Source: an uncultured Actinotalea sp. (lineage in GTDB: Bacteria > Actinomycetota > Actinomycetes > Actinomycetales > Cellulomonadaceae). From it: a stretch of DNA of 8,947 bases. The stretch covers positions 1 through 8,947 of the forward strand of contig NZ_CAMPHH010000141.1 in assembly GCF_946885855.1 (NCBI RefSeq), in the 5' to 3' direction. The position numbers and the translations under genes are program-made. A model generated the notes under the pieces. The model ran no database searches. It had not been told where the DNA came from and saw only the letters and a list, made by a program, of their open reading frames with translations. This document shows positions 1-6,514 of this stretch, one piece after another (the stretch's first letter is position 1; each line of letters starts with the position of its first letter).

Positions 1-223
1 GGAGACGGGGCGCCCCGGCTGGTCGGTGGGCGCGACGCCGAGCGACGACCGCCTGGCCGACGAGGAGCTGGCGACGCTGCGCGCCGCGCTGCGCCAGCCG
101 ACGCCGGAGCGCGTGTTCCAGCTCAAGCGGGCGATGCTCGCCGGCCTCCCGCAGGCCCCCGCGTGGGCGCTGGCCTGCGGCGATGCCCCCTCCCCGGCGG
201 GCCGACCGTCGTCGGCAGTCTGA
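1..223 (+). CDS. 3' end of an unrecognised protein (partial)
   Basis: An open frame enters from the left edge (first full codon at base 2) and ends at TGA 221-223. Codon use is strongly GC at third positions, as in the neighbouring genes, which supports real coding. About 73 residues are visible. They include an acidic then basic, helix-prone stretch (DDRLADEELATLRAALR, then ERVFQLKRAMLAGL) and a Pro/Ala/Ser-rich tail without structure. No domain, catalytic motif or membrane segment is recognisable, so no function is offered. The gene is separated from the hydrolase cassette by about 200 nt containing an AT-richer patch, so it is probably a separate transcription unit. The true start lies outside the window. 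Confidence 0.55.
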   Translation, partial: ETGRPGWSVGATPSDDRLADEELATLRAALRQPTPERVFQLKRAMLAGLPQAPAWALACGDAPSPAGRPSSAV

Positions 224-244
224 GAGAGACGTTTGCGCAGGTGG

Positions 245-276
245 CTGGATTTTGGATCCGAGATGCGTAATACTCT
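245..276 (+). promoter_or_regulatory. Possible promoter of the hydrolase cassette
   Basis: This is the most AT-rich patch of the 202-nt gap 224-425. It holds CTGGAT (245-250), a 17-nt spacer and TAATAC (268-273); TACTCT at 271-276 is an alternative TAnnnT-type -10. The -35 match is poor. The call rests on position (about 150 nt before the first gene of the cassette) and base composition rather than on a strong consensus. Confidence 0.25.
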
Positions 277-314
277 AGGCGCCCGCCTCGTTCCAGGTGG
301 GGTCGGCTCCGACG

Positions 315-332
315 GCCCGCGACGACGCGGGC
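315..332 (+). other. 7-bp hairpin in the hydrolase leader
   Basis: GCCCGCG (315-321), the loop ACGA, then CGCGGGC (326-332) form a perfect 7-bp GC-only stem. No T-run follows. If the promoter lies at 245-276, the hairpin sits in the untranslated leader of the cassette, about 94 nt before its ATG; otherwise it could end the upstream gene. The same 18 bases occur as the reverse complement at 8540-8557, also in a leader. Confidence 0.35.
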
Positions 333-425
333 GCGCTGAGGCCCGACGGCAGACGTGGGCCTCCTGACCGAGGCCGGAGCGGTCCTCCGCGCTCGCTGCG
401 GTGGTACCCGATCGAAAGGGTGAGG

Positions 426-1373
426 ATGCGCACGACCGAGGTGAGCTTCTACAGCGAGGGCGACCGCGTCGCGGCCCTCTGGCGGACCCCCGACGAGGGC
501 TCCGGGCCCTTCCGGGCGATCGTCCAGGGCCCGGGCTGGCTGGGACTCAAGGACGCCAAGCTCTACGTCCGGTACCACCAGGCCCTGACCGACGCGGGCT
601 TCGCCGTCCTCGTCTTCGACTACCGCGGCTTCGGGGACTCGGCCGGGGACAAGGTGATCTCCCCGGGGCGCCAGCTGCAGGACCTCGTCAACGCGGTCAC
701 CTACCTGACGACCCGGGACGACGTCGTCGCGGACGCCATCGGCGTCTTCGGCACCGGCGGCACCGGTGGCGGCAACGCCGTCCTCCTCGCCGACGTCGAC
801 CCGCGGGTCAAGGCGGCCGTGAGCCAGGTGCCCGTCGCTGACGGCACGGACTGGCTGCACCGCATGCGCTCGGAGTCCGAGTGGCTGCAGTACCTCAAGG
901 ACCTCGCCGCGGACCGCAAGGTGCGCGTCACCGAGGGCCAGGGCCGGATGGTTCACCCGCGCGAGGAGATCATGATCCCGACCGCGGAGCGCAGGACCAC
1001 GACGGTCAAGGCCGACGTCGACGACCGCATCCCGAGCTCCGTGCCGCTGTCCTGCGCCGAGGAGATCATGGCCTACCGGCCGATCGAGTCGGCCCGCCGG
1101 CTCACCACGCCCCTCATGGTCATCGGCGTCGACGGCGACGCGACCACCCCGACGGACCACGCCGTCGCGCTCTACGAGGCCGCCCGCGGCCCCAAGGAGC
1201 TGATCATGCAGAACCACACGACGCACTACGCCGCGTACGACCGGTACTGGGAGCAGACGACGCCGCGCATCGTCGCCTGGTTCGACCGCTACGTGCGTCC
1301 GGCCGACGTCGTCGTCCGCACCAGCGCCGGCAGCACCGGCGACCACACCGAGACCATGGAGGTCCCCTCATGA
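426..1373 (+). CDS. Alpha/beta-hydrolase-fold protein lacking the usual nucleophile Ser
   Basis: A 315-residue cytosolic protein with no signal peptide. ATG 426 was chosen because GAAAGGGTGAGG lies just upstream; the frame stays open further back to a GTG at 297, but that extension looks like non-coding leader. Fold landmarks: a QGPGWLG turn (34-40, oxyanion side), DYRGFGDS (65-72), the nucleophile-elbow region IGVFGTGGTGG (105-115), DPRVKAAVSQVP (125-136), a candidate acid Asp238 in DGDATTP, and a candidate His267 in NHTTHY. The family pattern at the elbow is roughly GTSxGG; here Ser is replaced by Gly111. Thr113 gives a shifted GxTxG (GGTGG). Acid and base are kept, so a Thr nucleophile or non-hydrolytic chemistry (lyase or decarboxylase type) is possible. 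The stop overlaps the next start as ATGA, so the two are translationally coupled. The fold is fairly certain; the reaction is unknown. Confidence 0.8.
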   Translation: MRTTEVSFYSEGDRVAALWRTPDEGSGPFRAIVQGPGWLGLKDAKLYVRYHQALTDAGFAVLVFDYRGFGDSAGDKVISPGRQLQDLVNAVTYLTTRDDVVADAIGVFGTGGTGGGNAVLLADVDPRVKAAVSQVPVADGTDWLHRMRSESEWLQYLKDLAADRKVRVTEGQGRMVHPREEIMIPTAERRTTTVKADVDDRIPSSVPLSCAEEIMAYRPIESARRLTTPLMVIGVDGDATTPTDHAVALYEAARGPKELIMQNHTTHYAAYDRYWEQTTPRIVAWFDRYVRPADVVVRTSAGSTGDHTETMEVPS

Positions 1374-2755
1374 GCGTCGACCTGAGACTGTCCGGCGGGA
1401 CGGTCGCCACCCCGAGCGGCAGCGTGGAGGCGGACCTCCTCGTGCACGACGGCAAGGTCGCCGGCCTGGTCAGCCGCGACACCCCCGTCGACGCGACCAC
1501 CACGGTCGACGTCACGGGCAGGCACGTGCTCCCCGGCATGGTGGACGTCCACGTCCACACGCGCGAGCCCGGGTACGAGCACAAGGAGGACATCGAGTCG
1601 ACGTCGCGCCAGGCGGCCGCCGGTGGCGTCACGACGATCTTCGGCATGCCGAACCTCAACCCGCCGACGACCAACGTCGAGACGCTCACCGACGTGTTCG
1701 AGCGCTACGCGCGCACCTCGATCGTCGACTGGAACCACAACCCCGCCCCGACGGAGTGGGACGACATCCAGCCGATGGCCGACATGGGCATCAACGCCTA
1801 CAAGATCTACATGGTCGTCGACACGGGTCGCACGTACCCGCACCCCGCCGGCACCGGCATGCACGACCACGGCCACCTGCTGCGGATGATGGACGAGATC
1901 GCCAAGACCGGGAAGCGGTTCATCATCCACCCGCACGACCAGGCGCTCATGGACTACATCGAGGGCGAGATCCTGGCCCGCGGCGAGAACACGCCCCAGG
2001 GCTACGCCTCGGCGTACGCGGCGCGCAGCGGCGTCATCTGGGACACCGCGATCGACGTGATCCTGCGGCTCTCCGAGGCGGCGAACTGCCCGATCCACAT
2101 CGCGCACATCCAGACCAAGCGCTCCATCGAGGCCGTGCGGCGCGCCAAGGCCCGGGGCATCGACGTGACCTGCGAGGTCAACCACTGGGGACCGTTCCTG
2201 TCCACCTGGGACGACGTCGAGCGGCTCGGCCCCTACGCCCTGTCGTACTGGGTGCCGGACGAGGGGCGCGAGGCGATCTGGCAGGGCATGCGCGACGGCA
2301 CGATCGACATGTGCGCCTCCGACCACGCGCCGCACACGCGCGAGGAGAAGGAGGTCGGCTGGACCGAGATGTGGAGCGCCCACACCGGCACGCCGGGCAT
2401 CCAGTACTACTACCCGCTCCTGCTGGACGCGGTGAACAAGGGGCAGCTCACGCTCGAGCGCGTGGTGGACATGGTCGCGACCCGACCCGCCGCCTCCTTC
2501 GGGCTCGGCGGCATCAAGGGCGCGCTGACGGTGGGCGCCGACGCCGACGTCGTCGTCGCCGACCTGGCCTCGCCGTGGACCATCACCCACGACGGCGTCC
2601 TGTCCAAGATCGGTTGGACCTGCTACGACGGGCGCGAGATCTCGGCCCGTATCGACCGGACCTACGTCCGCGGCACCGAGGTGTTCGCCGACGGCCAGGT
2701 CACCGGCACGCCCGGACACGGCCAGAAGGCCGTCGCGAACCACGGAGGGAAGTGA
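1370..2755 (+). CDS. Cyclic amidohydrolase (hydantoinase/dihydroorotase/allantoinase group)
   Basis: A 461-residue metal-dependent amidohydrolase of usual family length, expected to open a cyclic amide, imide or ureide ring by hydrolysis. GGAGGT at 1358-1363 sits 6 nt before ATG 1370, and the start overlaps the upstream stop. An N-terminal beta-sandwich portion (1-55) leads into a TIM-barrel with the binuclear metal site: His61/His63 in DVHVHTREPG, Lys145 (AYKIYM, the probable carboxylated lysine bridge), His187 or His189 in HPHD, His246 in IHIAHIQT, and Asp318 in ASDHAPH. REPG and ASDHAPH resemble dihydroorotase and allantoinase, while the bridging Lys argues against Asp-type (class I) dihydroorotases. 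HPHD replaces the commoner HAE/HAD. The C-terminal sandwich ends with KGALTVGADADVVVADL (384-400), typical of this superfamily. A pyrC role is less likely because no pyrimidine genes adjoin it. The substrate is unassigned. Confidence 0.88.
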   Translation: MSVDLRLSGGTVATPSGSVEADLLVHDGKVAGLVSRDTPVDATTTVDVTGRHVLPGMVDVHVHTREPGYEHKEDIESTSRQAAAGGVTTIFGMPNLNPPTTNVETLTDVFERYARTSIVDWNHNPAPTEWDDIQPMADMGINAYKIYMVVDTGRTYPHPAGTGMHDHGHLLRMMDEIAKTGKRFIIHPHDQALMDYIEGEILARGENTPQGYASAYAARSGVIWDTAIDVILRLSEAANCPIHIAHIQTKRSIEAVRRAKARGIDVTCEVNHWGPFLSTWDDVERLGPYALSYWVPDEGREAIWQGMRDGTIDMCASDHAPHTREEKEVGWTEMWSAHTGTPGIQYYYPLLLDAVNKGQLTLERVVDMVATRPAASFGLGGIKGALTVGADADVVVADLASPWTITHDGVLSKIGWTCYDGREISARIDRTYVRGTEVFADGQVTGTPGHGQKAVANHGGK

Positions 2756-2757
2756 CC

Positions 2758-3741
2758 ATGAAGTTCGGTCTCCTGCTGCCGCACTTCGGCGAGCACGCGA
2801 ACAAGCACAACATCATCGAAGGCGCCAAGGCCGCCGAGCAGATCGGGTTCGACTCGGTCTGGGTCCGCGACCACCTCGTCTTCGAGCCGCACGGCGAGAT
2901 GGAGAAGCCCAACCGCGAGTTCTACGACGCTCTCACGGTGCTCACCGCCATCGGTGCGGTCACCGAGAAGATCCAGCTCGGCACGGGCTCGCTCATCCCG
3001 TTCCGTCACCCGCTCGTCACCGCCCTCATGGCGGGGACGATGTCGCAGCTCGTCGGTCCCGACCGCATCATCCTGGGCTGGGGCGCGGGCACGTTCGACC
3101 ACGAGTTCGAGGCGATCGGGTGGGGCGACCTGGACCGCGTCGAGATGGTCCGCTCCAACGCGAAGATCCTCGAGAAGGTCTTCACGGAGAACAACGTCGA
3201 CTACGACGACGGCGTCTTCTCCTTCAAGGACGTCTCCATCGAGCCGAAGCCGCTGGGCGGCCGCCTGCCGTTCTGGTACTGCGGTGCGACCCCCCGCTCG
3301 GCCCGCCTGGCGGTGGAGTTCTGCGACGGCTGGATGCCCGGCCGCATCAGCATGGCGACGCTGCGCAAGCGGGTCGAGACGATGCGCGAGCTGTCGGCGG
3401 AGCAGAACAAGACGATGCCCACGGTCGCGATCATCCCGCCCACGAGCATCGAGCGGACCCGCGAGGAGGCGCTCAAGCACGTCAACATCCCCGGCCTGCT
3501 CGCGTGGGCGAACAAGGCGAAGTTCGCGGTCAAGCCCCCGTCGGGCCGGTTCGAGACGGCGGAGGACCTCGAGGGCCAGCTCATCGTGGGCAGTCCCGAC
3601 GAGGCGGTCGAGGAGCTCAAGAAGTTCGAGGCGGCCGGTGTCGAGCACCTCGTCTTCGACTTCCGCTTCAAGTTCGACAAGTGGTTCGACCAGATCGAGC
3701 TGCTGGGCACCGAGGTGCTGCCGAAGTTCCGCAGCGCCTGA
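2758..3741 (+). CDS. LLM-class (luciferase-like) flavin-dependent oxidoreductase
   Basis: A 327-residue single-domain TIM-barrel enzyme of the bacterial luciferase-like family. It would use FMN supplied by a reductase, or F420, to oxidise or reduce a small substrate. ATG 2758 follows the amidohydrolase stop by 2 nt and has GGAGGGA at 2744-2750. Family landmarks: MKFGLLLPHFG (1-11), AAEQIGFDSVWVRDHL (25-40), VTEKIQLGTGSLIPFRHP (68-85), DRIILGWGAGTFDHEFEAIG (102-121), the flavin-side segment PFWYCGATPRSARLA (171-185), and VGSPDEAVEELKKF (277-290) near the C-terminus. The sequence alone does not separate FMN monooxygenases (RutA- or alkanesulfonate-like) from F420 enzymes. No flavin reductase gene is visible here, so a partner would have to come from elsewhere if it is a two-component FMN enzyme. 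Its place directly behind the amidohydrolase implies a shared pathway. Confidence 0.88.
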   Translation: MKFGLLLPHFGEHANKHNIIEGAKAAEQIGFDSVWVRDHLVFEPHGEMEKPNREFYDALTVLTAIGAVTEKIQLGTGSLIPFRHPLVTALMAGTMSQLVGPDRIILGWGAGTFDHEFEAIGWGDLDRVEMVRSNAKILEKVFTENNVDYDDGVFSFKDVSIEPKPLGGRLPFWYCGATPRSARLAVEFCDGWMPGRISMATLRKRVETMRELSAEQNKTMPTVAIIPPTSIERTREEALKHVNIPGLLAWANKAKFAVKPPSGRFETAEDLEGQLIVGSPDEAVEELKKFEAAGVEHLVFDFRFKFDKWFDQIELLGTEVLPKFRSA

Positions 3742-3763
3742 GCGCAGGCGCCCGACCGCTCGC

Positions 3764-3816
3764 GGGGGCACGGCCCGCCCGCCCGGCATCGTCCGGGCGG
3801 GCAGGGTCGTGCCCCC
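3764..3816 (+). terminator. Long composite hairpin between the LLM gene and aspA
   Basis: An outer stem GGGGGCACG (3764-3772) pairs with CGTGCCCCC (3808-3816). An inner stem GCCCGCCCGG (3777-3786) pairs with CCGGGCGGGC (3793-3802) around a 6-nt loop, CATCGT. The bases between also pair (3773-3776 with 3804-3807, one G-U), leaving only A3803 bulged, so the stem is about 23 bp. No T-run follows, so it could be a factor-dependent terminator, a 3'-end stabiliser that lowers aspA expression relative to the genes before it, or an attenuator. It ends 39 nt before the aspA ATG. Confidence 0.6.
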
Positions 3817-3855
3817 GAGCCTTGCCCCGCTCCATCCCCTCGTCCCGGAGGAACC

Positions 3856-5289
3856 ATGAGCCCCACGCCGACGACGACGCCCGCACCAGGACGTCCGGGT
3901 GCGCCGGCCGCCACGCGGGTCGAGCACGACCTCCTGGGCCCGCGCGAGGTCCCGGCCGCCGCCTACTGGGGGATCCACACCCTGCGCGCGCTGGAGAACT
4001 TCCCCGTCACGGGGATCCCGATCGGCCGCTACCCCGTGCTCGTCGACGCGCTGGCCGCCGTCAAGGCGGCGGCCGCGGTGACCAACGTCGCTTGCGGGGC
4101 GCTCGACGCGCGGGTCGCGGACGCCGTCGTCGAGGCGTCCCGGGAGATCCGCTCCGGTGCGCTGCGGGACCAGTTCGTCGTCGACGTCATCCAGGGCGGG
4201 GCCGGGACGTCCACGAACATGAACGCGAACGAGGTCGTCGCCAACCGGGCGCTGGAGCTCCTGGGCCACGAGCGCGGCCGCTACGACGTCGTGCACCCGA
4301 TCGAGCACGTCAACCGCAGCCAGAGCACGAACGACGTGTACCCCACCGCGATCCGCCTCGCTCTGCTGCGAGCGGTGGACGACCTCCTCGCGGAGATGAC
4401 CCGGCTCTCGGCGTCCCTGCAGCGCCAGGCCGGCCGGTGCGCCGACGTGCTGAAGATCGGGCGGACGCAGCTGCAGGAGGCGGTGCCGATGACGCTCGGG
4501 CAGGAGCTGGCCGCGTTCGCGACGGCCGTGCAGGCCGAGCGTCGCCCGCTCCTGGACGTCGCCCAGGCGCTGCGTCAGGTCCACCTCGGCGGCACCGCCG
4601 TCGGGACCGGTCTGACCGCGCCCGTCGGCTACCGCGAGTCGGTCGTCGACGCGCTCTCCCGGGAGTCGGGGGAGCTGCTGCGGCTCACCGACGACCCGAT
4701 GGAGGCGACGTGGGGGACCGGGGACCTCGTCCGGCTCTCCGGGGTCCTACGGGGCCTCGCCGTCCGACTCTCGAAGATCAGCAACGACCTGCGTCTGCTG
4801 TCCTCCGGGCCGCGCGCGGGCCTCGCCGAGATCCGGCTCCCGGCCGTGCAGGCGGGCTCGAGCATCATGCCCGGGAAGGTCAACCCGGTCATCCCCGAGG
4901 TCGTCAACCAGATCGCGTTCGCGGTCATCGGCCGGGACGTCACGGTGACGCTCGCGTCGGAGGCGGCCCAGCTGCAGCTGAACGCCTTCGAGCCGGTCAT
5001 GGTCGTCTCGCTCCTGGACTCCGCCGAGCAGCTGGGGACCGCGTGCCGCCTGCTGGCCGAGCGCTGCATCGACGGCCTCGAGCCGAACCACGAGCGCCTC
5101 ACGGAGGGCCTCGAGCGCTCGGTCGGGCTCGTCACCGCGCTGCTGCCGCTCATCGGCTACGAGGCCGCGACGGCGGCGGCGTCCCGCGCGCTGGCGGACG
5201 GGACGAGCGTCCTGGCGGCCCTCGAGGAGCACGGCCTCGGCGGCCTGCTGCCGGCGGCGCTGCTCGGCCCGGTGGCCCTGGAACTGTGA
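3856..5289 (+). CDS. aspA: Aspartate ammonia-lyase (aspartase)
   Basis: A 477-residue member of the aspartase/fumarase superfamily, close to the usual aspartase length. It is expected to act as a cytosolic homotetramer converting L-aspartate to fumarate and ammonia. GGAGGAA at 3847-3853 precedes ATG 3856. The first ~20 residues are a Pro/Thr-rich extension before the conserved RVEHDLLGPREVP. Active-site segments: GAGTSTNMNANEV (115-127), HVNRSQSTNDVYPTA (151-165), KIGRTQLQEAVPMTLGQE (200-217), GTAVGTGLTAPVGY (246-259), and the mobile signature loop GSSIMPGKVNP (334-344) with the catalytic serine (Ser335 or Ser336), Lys341 and Asn343. GRTQLQ has Gln205 where fumarases have His, which favours aspartase over class II fumarase. 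It could take nitrogen from the upstream cassette into the TCA cycle, but the hairpin and a 114-nt gap leave co-transcription uncertain. It converges on arsR 14 nt away. Confidence 0.88.
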   Translation: MSPTPTTTPAPGRPGAPAATRVEHDLLGPREVPAAAYWGIHTLRALENFPVTGIPIGRYPVLVDALAAVKAAAAVTNVACGALDARVADAVVEASREIRSGALRDQFVVDVIQGGAGTSTNMNANEVVANRALELLGHERGRYDVVHPIEHVNRSQSTNDVYPTAIRLALLRAVDDLLAEMTRLSASLQRQAGRCADVLKIGRTQLQEAVPMTLGQELAAFATAVQAERRPLLDVAQALRQVHLGGTAVGTGLTAPVGYRESVVDALSRESGELLRLTDDPMEATWGTGDLVRLSGVLRGLAVRLSKISNDLRLLSSGPRAGLAEIRLPAVQAGSSIMPGKVNPVIPEVVNQIAFAVIGRDVTVTLASEAAQLQLNAFEPVMVVSLLDSAEQLGTACRLLAERCIDGLEPNHERLTEGLERSVGLVTALLPLIGYEAATAAASRALADGTSVLAALEEHGLGGLLPAALLGPVALEL

Positions 5290-5303
5290 CCGCCGGGTCG
5301 GGG

Positions 5304-5693
5304 TCAGCGGTGCCGGTGGCGGGGTCCGTGCCCCGCGCCGATGCGGTGCAGCAGCTCGTGGACCGTCTCGTCGTCCATCCGGTAGACCACGAGCCGGCCC
5401 TCGCGCTCGGCGCGCACCCAGCCCCGCTCGCGCAGCAGCCGCAGGGCGTGGGAGACCGAGCTGTCGCTCATCCCGACGGTGGCGGCGAGGTCCGAGACGC
5501 ACAGCCCGCCGGTGCGGTGCAGGGCGAAGAGCAGTCGCAGCCGCGTGGGGTCGGACAGGAGCGCGAAGCGCCCCGCCCAGCCCTCGAGGTCCTCGATCTC
5601 CTCGATCGCCACGAGCGCGTCGGCGACGGCGTGCGGGTCGACGTGCTGCGGCCCGGCCTCCTGGTCCGGCTGCGCCACGAGACGAGGGCTCAC
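5304..5693 (-). CDS. ArsR/SmtB-family metal-sensing repressor
   Basis: A 129-residue winged-helix regulator. It starts at GTG 5693, overlapping the cbiO stop as GTGA, with GGGAG shortly upstream. The core runs FALLSDPTRLRLLFALH (43-59), then the recognition region CVSDLAATVGMSDSSVSHALRLLRERGWV (65-93), then the wing AEREGRLVVYRMDDETVHELL (95-115). DPTRLRLL and SDSSVSHALRLLRE are typical of the SmtB/CzrA/NmtR branch. Candidate metal ligands are Asp107/Asp108, His112 and His116 in the last helix, a His-rich tail (His122, His126, His128), His17 and His21 near the N-terminus, and Cys65. The classic alpha-5 DxH-x10-H-x2-H spacing is not intact, so the site must be arranged differently. As the last gene of a nickel/cobalt importer operon it probably represses that operon when the metal is plentiful, by binding the dyads near 8428 and 8507. 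The family call is firm; metal and target are inferred. Confidence 0.88.
   Translation of the reverse strand: MSPRLVAQPDQEAGPQHVDPHAVADALVAIEEIEDLEGWAGRFALLSDPTRLRLLFALHRTGGLCVSDLAATVGMSDSSVSHALRLLRERGWVRAEREGRLVVYRMDDETVHELLHRIGAGHGPRHRHR
5319..5336 (+). terminator. Possible aspA terminator hairpin inside the arsR 3' end
   Basis: GCGGGG (5319-5324), the loop TCCGTG, then CCCCGC (5331-5336) form a perfect 6-bp stem 30 nt beyond the aspA stop. It lies within the convergent arsR coding sequence, under its His-rich tail codons. No T-run follows, and such stems arise easily at this GC content, so the call is weak. Confidence 0.25.
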
Positions 5694-6514
5694 CGGCCCG
5701 CTCCCGTCGCGGTCGCGGCCCGCACGGCCTCCGGCGTCATGCCGAAGGGCAGCTCGAGCCGGTGACGGTGCAGGAGCCCCTCGTCCGCGAGGAGCTCCCC
5801 GGTCGGGCCGTCGGCCACGACCGTCCCGACGTCGACGACGACGGCGCGCTCGCAGAGCTCCAGCGCGAGCGGCACGTCGTGGGTGATGACGAGCTGGGTG
5901 ACCGGCAGGCTGCGGAGCACCTCGACGAGCTCCCGGCGGCCTGCCGGGTCGAGGTTGCTCGTCGGCTCGTCGAGCACCAGGACCTCCGGATCCATGGAGA
6001 GCACGGTCGCGACGGCCACGCGGCGGCGCTGACCCAGCGAGAGGTGGTGGGGCGGGCGGTGCTCCACGCCGAGCATCCCGACGGCCGCGAGGGCCGCGTT
6101 GACCCGCTGCTCGAGCTCCCTGCCGGTGAGCCCGAGGTTCGCCGGACCGAACGCGACGTCGTCCCAGACCGTGGTGGAGAACAGCTGGTCGTCCGGGTCC
6201 TGGAAGACGAGGCCCACCCGGCGCCGCACCTCGGCCAGTCCGGCGCGGTCCCGCGGGTCCAGGCGCAGGCCGCCGACGTCGACCGTCCCCACCCCGCCGG
6301 ACAGGATGCCGTTGAGGTGCAGCGCGAGCGTCGTCTTGCCGGCGCCGTTGGGCCCGAGGAGGGCGACGCGCTCACCGGCACCGACCCGCAGGTCGACGCC
6401 GTGGAGCGCCTGGCGGCCGTCGGGGTAGGCGTAGGCGAGGCCGCGGATGTCGAGCGCGGCCGCCGCGTGCGCCCCCGCGGGTGCGCCGGGCGCCGTCGTC
6501 GTCCCGGGACTCAT
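5690..6514 (-). CDS. cbiO: Energy-coupling factor ABC ATPase for nickel/cobalt uptake
   Basis: A 274-residue ATPase that powers the ECF-type nickel/cobalt importer on the cytoplasmic face of the membrane. ATG 6514 overlaps the cbiQ stop (ATGA); the frame stays open further upstream but only through cbiQ coding sequence. After a ~20-residue Ala/Pro/Thr-rich leader come: aromatic A-loop LAYAYPDG (26-33), Walker A GPNGAGKTT (54-62), Q-loop Gln105 in VFQDPDDQLF, signature LSLGQRRRVA (158-167), Walker B VLVLDEPT (178-185) with Glu183, D-loop SNLD (186-189), and switch His212 in ITHD. DPDDQLF after the Q-loop is typical of CbiO/EcfA ATPases. The C-terminal part (about 220-274) carries GTVVADGPTGELLADEGLL. 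All motifs are intact. One ATPase gene is present, as expected for a dedicated metal ECF system with a CbiO homodimer. It overlaps arsR by 4 nt. Confidence 0.95.
   Translation of the reverse strand: MSPGTTTAPGAPAGAHAAAALDIRGLAYAYPDGRQALHGVDLRVGAGERVALLGPNGAGKTTLALHLNGILSGGVGTVDVGGLRLDPRDRAGLAEVRRRVGLVFQDPDDQLFSTTVWDDVAFGPANLGLTGRELEQRVNAALAAVGMLGVEHRPPHHLSLGQRRRVAVATVLSMDPEVLVLDEPTSNLDPAGRRELVEVLRSLPVTQLVITHDVPLALELCERAVVVDVGTVVADGPTGELLADEGLLHRHRLELPFGMTPEAVRAATATGAGR

Noticed and set aside
297..425. A 43-residue N-terminal extension of the alpha/beta hydrolase from GTG 297
   Set aside because: The extension is Arg/Pro/Gly-rich and unlike a hydrolase N-terminus. ATG 426 has a strong ribosome site and starts a typical first strand.
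2662..4584. A 640-codon open frame on the minus strand across the LLM gene and aspA
   Set aside because: It is the antisense shadow of two clearly conserved genes. Its translation is low-complexity Arg/Asp/Val/Leu with no domain, as expected from GC-rich codon bias.
3856..5289. Class II fumarase or another lyase of the same superfamily instead of aspartase
   Set aside because: GRTQLQEAVPMTLGQE has Gln where fumarases have the catalytic His (GRTHLQDA), and the segments around it match aspartases. Only an assay would exclude a variant amine substrate.
3120..5765. An 881-codon plus-strand open frame spanning the LLM gene, aspA and arsR
   Set aside because: It is an off-frame reading through three recognised genes, giving Arg/Gly/Pro/Ala-rich sequence without motifs.
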